Below are positions 61,848 through 64,000 of a stretch of DNA of 64,000 nucleotides, in pieces. A program made the translations under genes and the position numbers. Location: the NCBI GenBank assembly GCA_031555615.1, contig JAVBUF010000032.1:10223-74222 (forward strand). Direction: 5' to 3'. The notes under the pieces are model-generated. The model saw only the letters and a program-made list of their open reading frames with translations. It was not told the DNA's origin and ran no database searches. This stretch comes from UBA935 sp031555615. GTDB taxonomy: Bacteria > Bacillota > Clostridia > Lachnospirales > Lachnospiraceae. Position 1 is the stretch's first letter, and each line of letters begins with the position of its first letter.

Positions 61848-61902
61848 AAAACTCATTGGAATATATGATTTTACCGAAGCCTTTGCATCAGCAGTTAGCT
61901 TG

Positions 61903-62625
61903 CTAACTCTGTGGTCTGTTTTGTGTTAGATCCATATAAAAGTTGGCCATAGTTACATGAATATAAGGAATCACCCATATATATCCGATGCAGCAGGTAA
62001 ACACGCTCAACAGAAGCAGGGGAATAAAGCTGATCCAGATATAAAACAGCCGTCCCATCTGACCCTTCATCAAAATAAAGCTCATCCGCATTAATTCTTT
62101 AGCCGACCGGTCAGAGAAATCCAGCAGGAGAAAAATAGCCTGTGATAATATCAATGAAACATAGCAATAAACCGCGATGCCCACAATATAAAAAATAACA
62201 GTCAACAAAAAATAAGAATAGTTTTGAGTACGATAGAAAATAGATTGAAAAATTGCGGCCGGTAAGGTGGATATCAAGCTGACACCACTTAAAACAGCCT
62301 GGATCAAAACAACTTTATCGGGCTGATAACTGAAACCATAAAAAATATCGTTAACGCTGATGGGCTCGTTGCAGGAGATTTTCAGTGACATAAATAATAC
62401 ACCGGCATTTATCACACCAAGCAAAAGACTGATGATGAAAGAAACGATATAGGAAATGATCAGGCCTGCCAGAGTGCTTTGGTCAACTAATAAAGAAGAC
62501 ACCATCCGCAATACGATCATGATGGAAGCAACTGATAAAAAAGCAGCAGCTGCTGTGGGATATTTTCCTAGTAATTGTCCCTTTGCCATAGTTTTTAACA
62601 TGGCAGAAGACTTATATGTGTGCAT
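61903..62625 (-). CDS. DUF975-like six-helix membrane protein
   Basis: 240 residues; ATG after AGGAGG. About six membrane helices. The pattern fits the DUF975 family: A-K-G-Q-L-L-G-K-Y near 14-22, then S-V-N-D-I-F-Y-G-F-S, and a M-R-M-S-F-I-L-M-K-G-Q motif before the last helices. Family function unknown. Last gene of a three-gene leftward group. Confidence 0.8.
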   Translation of the reverse strand: MHTYKSSAMLKTMAKGQLLGKYPTAAAAFLSVASIMIVLRMVSSLLVDQSTLAGLIISYIVSFIISLLLGVINAGVLFMSLKISCNEPISVNDIFYGFSYQPDKVVLIQAVLSGVSLISTLPAAIFQSIFYRTQNYSYFLLTVIFYIVGIAVYCYVSLILSQAIFLLLDFSDRSAKELMRMSFILMKGQMGRLFYIWISFIPLLLLSVFTCCIGYIWVIPYIHVTMANFYMDLTQNRPQS

Positions 62626-62640
62626 GATGGAGCCTCCTGA

Positions 62641-63141
62641 TCAAACCGCCAAATCCAGGTTCATACCGACTAAACCGGCGGCATCAGCCGCTTTTTTGTT
62701 TTGCTGGTAAGGGTTGGATTCATTGCGGTATTTTATTTGGGTAGTGGTGGTGCCGCCTGCCACATAAGAACGTCCGCACTCGGGACATGTAGCCATTTTA
62801 ATGGCTACATTGGCTGATAAGACCTGACCATTATTTTCAGCGGCTTTTGTATAAGCATTGCTGACGTGTTCCCCTTCATGAGCGCGAACAGCAGCGCCGG
62901 CGGCCTGGGGAGAAATATGAGTAGGTGCTTTATAAGAAACATTTTCATCGGAACCGTCTTGATATTTTCGGGAACTGCAGGTTTCACACTCCGCCGGAGA
63001 AGATGCTTTGCCGGGAGTTTTTACTGTGGATTCTCCGGCATTTTTTACGCTGCCGGCTTCTTCTGCATGAGCAGTACGTTGCATGCCGGGGGCAAAAGAA
63101 CTGCCTAAATAGCCATATCCGCCATAATTTCCAATGTTCAT
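62641..63141 (-). CDS. SprA-related putative metalloprotease-like protein
   Basis: 166 residues; ATG after AAGGAG. A Ser/Gly/Ala-rich N-terminus, four Cys-like pairs (C-E-T-C near 53 and C-P-E-C near 118), and a zinc-type H-E-G-E-H motif in R-A-H-E-G-E-H-V-S-N-A near 87-97, as in SprA-related proteins. No signal peptide. Fifteen bases separate it from the DUF975-like gene. A zinc-binding peptidase activity is likely from the motif but untested. Confidence 0.75.
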   Translation of the reverse strand: MNIGNYGGYGYLGSSFAPGMQRTAHAEEAGSVKNAGESTVKTPGKASSPAECETCSSRKYQDGSDENVSYKAPTHISPQAAGAAVRAHEGEHVSNAYTKAAENNGQVLSANVAIKMATCPECGRSYVAGGTTTTQIKYRNESNPYQQNKKAADAAGLVGMNLDLAV

Positions 63142-63209
63142 AATGTTCTCCTTTCTATCTATTCAGATCATTTCTATTCAAATGTCTCTATTTATATATC
63201 TAATAATTA

Positions 63210-63638
63210 TCAAGAAAAAATATTTACAAATTGTTTCATCATATCTTCGTAAGACTGTCCCAGTATCGATTCAGTGGACTGCCCATATATCTGTTGGATC
63301 ATCTGATCGGTTTGCTTTCCGAAATCCAGCAAGACCCCCGGATTTTGAAGCAGATATATGATGGAACCTGCCAGCATAAGGATGGCAATCACGATTCCGG
63401 TCACTGAGCAAATGAGACCGATTTTGGCACTGCCAAACATCTTCTTTTCAAAACCCTTGGATAAAAGTGCAAATGTGATGCTCAGACATCCTAAAATAAT
63501 CGAAAAATAAAAAGTCCAACAGGTGGTCAGTGCTCCGACACCCAATAATAAAGCGGCGGTAGCCATTGCGTGGCCGGTAGGATGGGTTGGCTGATCATAA
63601 TAGCCGTGGTTCTTATTTTGATTATAGTAATATTCCAT
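63210..63638 (-). CDS. DUF4190-like membrane protein
   Basis: 142 residues; ATG after AGGAGG. A Tyr/Asn/Gln/His-rich N-terminus (M-E-Y-Y-Y-N-Q-N-K-N), two or three helices (about 24-60 and 70-95) with the G-x-G-x(n)-C-W-T-F-Y-F-S-I-I-L-G-C-L-S-I core of DUF4190 proteins, and a Gln-rich helical tail. Function unknown. Probably the start of the leftward three-gene group. Confidence 0.75.
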   Translation of the reverse strand: MEYYYNQNKNHGYYDQPTHPTGHAMATAALLLGVGALTTCWTFYFSIILGCLSITFALLSKGFEKKMFGSAKIGLICSVTGIVIAILMLAGSIIYLLQNPGVLLDFGKQTDQMIQQIYGQSTESILGQSYEDMMKQFVNIFS

Positions 63639-64000
63639 GTCGACCTCCTGCTTATAGGTAACTATATGTTGTTACTGTTCTCAGTTTAACCTGAAAACAG
63701 TAACCGCCTGCCCATTTAAAGTCGCCTTCGGCGAGGGGCAGGCTAATTGGCCTAATTTACATTATGGCTTATAGCCTATCAACGTAGTGATAGACTATGG
63801 TTGAACTGTAACTATATTTTACCACTTTTTACAGAATAATTCAAATCATTCTTGAAATACGATAGCGTAAATTTACCTTCGGATTTAATGGGTTAGAGTT
63901 TGCCCACGATGCGCTGATAAAGTATCAGGCAATGACTTATGGTTTTACTTTACTCCATATCCTGTTCTTCTGCAAGTTATTCTGAACCTTTCGGACAGCC
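63639..64000. other. Intergenic region at the right edge
   Basis: No gene was seen. It holds three hairpins: GTTACTGTT/AACAGTAAC (about 63671-63704), GCCTGCCC/GGGGCAGGC (about 63707-63743), and AGCCTATCA/TGATAGACT (about 63772-63797). None has a T tract. The right 160 bases are plain AT-rich sequence. Confidence 0.4.

Overview
The window comes from the chromosome of an anaerobic, butyrate-forming member of the Clostridia (Bacillota), probably Lachnospiraceae-like. The evidence is a ptb-buk butyrate pair, a T-box leader, a prfB programmed frameshift, strong AGGAGG ribosome sites, TTGACA/TATAAT promoters, a CcpA-type cre site, an NADP-type secondary alcohol dehydrogenase and many plant-sugar genes. 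Species cannot be named from the sequence. No rRNA, tRNA, CRISPR array or intact transposase was seen.

Left part (1-8.6 kb): the end of an ECF sigma factor with two small membrane proteins; a self-regulated TetR plus ABC exporter operon (1.1-4.7 kb) with a double palindromic operator; a secondary alcohol dehydrogenase; a CofE-like ligase; and a GMP synthase (guaA) whose glutaminase domain has lost its catalytic centre.

Accessory region (8.6-15.7 kb): the 3' end of guaA plus its terminator recurs three more times as degenerate repeats (about 10.65, 11.63 and 13.21 kb). Each copy keeps a Glu-Phe-Glu-stop codon pattern. Three further repeats resemble integrase arm-site regions. This looks like stacked integrative elements at guaA whose integrases are gone. 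The cargo is AT-rich: a two-gene module whose proteins share a RHIM/BASS-like glycine-serine-glutamine motif (best candidate for an undescribed system), a RelB/RelE-type toxin-antitoxin pair, a MerR/GyrI-like regulator, a decayed flavodoxin-SDR pair, a 33-residue lysine-rich peptide and a headless DUF11 surface-protein fragment.

Catabolic and signalling region (15.9-41.5 kb): a TRAP transporter operon (dctPQM) under a cre site with a YcxB-like protein, an MFS carrier, a KdgF-like cupin, a YesM/YesN-type two-component system and a second TRAP binding protein. Then come a MarR module, duplicated zinc-ribbon membrane proteins, a broken acetyltransferase beside an AadA-like nucleotidyltransferase and a GHKL kinase, two GH43 glycosidases, an ECF sigma/anti-sigma/CPBP operon, a GH42 beta-galactosidase with a divergent AraC regulator, and a PocR sensor plus lactaldehyde reductase (fucO) operon.

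Right part (41.7-64 kb): an S1-domain protein, a MEMO-AMMECR1 fusion, a three-PAS hybrid kinase with a GGDEF response regulator, mtnA, a lipase-EamA pair, buk and ptb, a Trp-specifier T-box driving trpB2, secA, prfB, two lipoproteins and three small membrane or metalloprotease-like proteins.
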